A stretch of 64,000 nucleotides of DNA from Corallococcus soli (lineage in GTDB: Bacteria; Myxococcota; Myxococcia; Myxococcales; Myxococcaceae), in NCBI RefSeq assembly GCF_014930455.1, contig NZ_JAAIYO010000013.1, forward strand, positions 124,001 through 188,000. The letters run 5' to 3'. The number at the start of each line of letters is the position of its first letter. The stretch's first letter is position 1. This document shows positions 63,377 through 64,000 of this stretch, piece by piece. Below the pieces are notes generated by a model, which searched no databases, had not been told where the DNA came from, and saw nothing but the letters and a program-made list of their open reading frames with translations. Both the position numbers and the translations under genes were made by a program.

Positions 63377-63405
63377 TTGACGCTCGGGGGGCCGACGCCT
63401 AGCGT
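63377..63405 (+). promoter_or_regulatory. Sigma-70-like promoter of the membrane sensor gene
   Basis: TTGACG (63377-63382) and TAGCGT (63400-63405) are 17 nt apart, 36 nt before the ATG at 63442. The same -10 is used by the TetR gene. Confidence 0.6.
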
Positions 63406-63441
63406 CAGCCCCTTTCCGATCATCTGCTGGGAGCACCCGAC

Positions 63442-64000
63442 ATGTGGGGCCGTCTGAGCTTGCGGATGCAGGTGGCGATCGCGGTGCTGCTCCCGTGCCT
63501 CGCGGTGGTGTTCTTCAGCGGGGTGTACTTCCCCGCCCGGCAGCGCGCCACCGCCCTGGAGGTGCTCGCGCGGCGGGCCCTGACGGTGGGGACGCTGGTG
63601 TCCCGACACCCGGCGCTGGCGCTCCCGGACTCCGCGCCGGACGCGCGCGCGCGGCGGGACGACGTCTTCGCGCAGGTGGAGTCCGGCGGCTTCACGATCC
63701 TGTTCCAGGAGCTGTCCCGCGAGGACGGGACGGTCATCGAATCCCGCGGCCAGGCTCCCTCCGGCCTGGCGCCTCCGACGACGCCCTCTTCCGGAGGATG
63801 TTCCGTGACGCGGCTGCCGGAGACGGTGGTGGTGCGCTGCGAGCACGGCGGGCACGTGTACCGCGCGGGCTTCGGCACCCAGGAGGTGCAGGCCGTGATG
63901 TCCGCGACGGAGGGCTATTCGCTGCTGGGCTCCCTGGGCGCCGCGGTGCTGGGCCTGGGGCTGGCGGTGATCATCAGCCGCGCCATCGCGGATCCCGTGT
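63442..64000 (+). CDS. Membrane sensor protein with HAMP start (3' end beyond the window)
   Basis: 186 residues are visible from the ATG at 63442, behind GGGAG. TM1 (about 9-28; VAIAVLLPCLAVVFFSGVY) is followed by a periplasmic domain of about 120 residues with two cysteines (GGCSV and RCEHGG), and TM2 (about 157-177; LGSLGAAVLGLGLAVII). SRAIADPV then begins a HAMP domain at the window edge. This layout fits a histidine kinase or an MCP; the catalytic or signalling half lies outside. The two Cys could form a disulfide. Confidence 0.75.
   Translation, partial: MWGRLSLRMQVAIAVLLPCLAVVFFSGVYFPARQRATALEVLARRALTVGTLVSRHPALALPDSAPDARARRDDVFAQVESGGFTILFQELSREDGTVIESRGQAPSGLAPPTTPSSGGCSVTRLPETVVVRCEHGGHVYRAGFGTQEVQAVMSATEGYSLLGSLGAAVLGLGLAVIISRAIADPV

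Overview
The window is about 70% GC with strong third-position G/C bias. It encodes an MglA-like Ras GTPase, DUF4388 and CHASE2-cyclase proteins, a hybrid CheA chemosensory operon and an LptD-type envelope. Together these point to a myxobacterium, most likely the Myxococcaceae (Myxococcus/Corallococcus/Pyxidicoccus). Genes are dense, many overlap by 4 nt, and GTG/TTG starts are common. No rRNA, tRNA, CRISPR array, insertion sequence or prophage was seen. The region reads as chromosomal backbone with a few accessory-looking loci.

Layout, left to right. (1) 1-6024: end of a chemosensory operon (partial cheR, MCP, receiver, CheW, hybrid CheA). (2) 6118-6959: two overlapping small leftward genes, a possible toxin-like effector and its partner. 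(3) 7085-8116: a degenerate histidine kinase, divergent from a heparinase-like gene that has a good sigma-54 promoter and is followed by a nucleotide-sugar dehydrogenase (polysaccharide metabolism). (4) 11929-18718: a TldD/PmbA protein, a GH13 alpha-glucan enzyme, a zinc-protease-like lipoprotein and an alkaline-phosphatase-superfamily enzyme. (5) 18751-23452: a DUF4388 regulator, then a leftward cluster rpmB-murQ-anmK-MglA-like GTPase, joining cell-wall recycling to a motility-type GTPase. (6) 23558-29259: FAD oxidoreductase, HAD phosphatase, 3-hydroxyisobutyryl-CoA hydrolase, and purM-purN-DUF523.

(7) 29414-30821: a Crp-like cyclic-nucleotide-binding regulator followed directly by a class II cyclic-nucleotide phosphodiesterase. 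(8) 30917-38695: accD-folC, an alpha/beta hydrolase, an AMIN/coiled-coil envelope protein and lptD. (9) 38760-42733: XRE and TetR regulators, an enoyl-CoA hydratase overlapping the TetR gene by 52 nt, a possible gene remnant, an M23 peptidase and an unrecognised protein. (10) 42756-46591: an EEP-family hydrolase, then a run of five small membrane-anchor proteins (holin-like, DUF3618, DUF883-like, YtxH-like) and a conserved unknown. (11) 46599-51811: a lipoprotein, a CHASE2 cyclase, a lipoprotein S9-type hydrolase probably using a CTG start, and a 2Fe-2S thioredoxin-like ferredoxin.

(12) 51986-63197: respiratory complex I genes in two separated leftward blocks, nuoAB and nuoCDGHI. Between them lie a membrane class III cyclase and a divergent sulfatase-fold/thioesterase pair, and each nuo block has its own sigma-70-like promoter. 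nuoE, nuoF and nuoJ-N are not in the window. (13) 63442-end: start of a membrane sensor protein. Several promoters share the form TTGnCn-17-TAnnnT, and some place the start codon at the predicted transcription start, suggesting leaderless mRNAs. Calls rest on reading the sequence and on family knowledge; no database search was possible.
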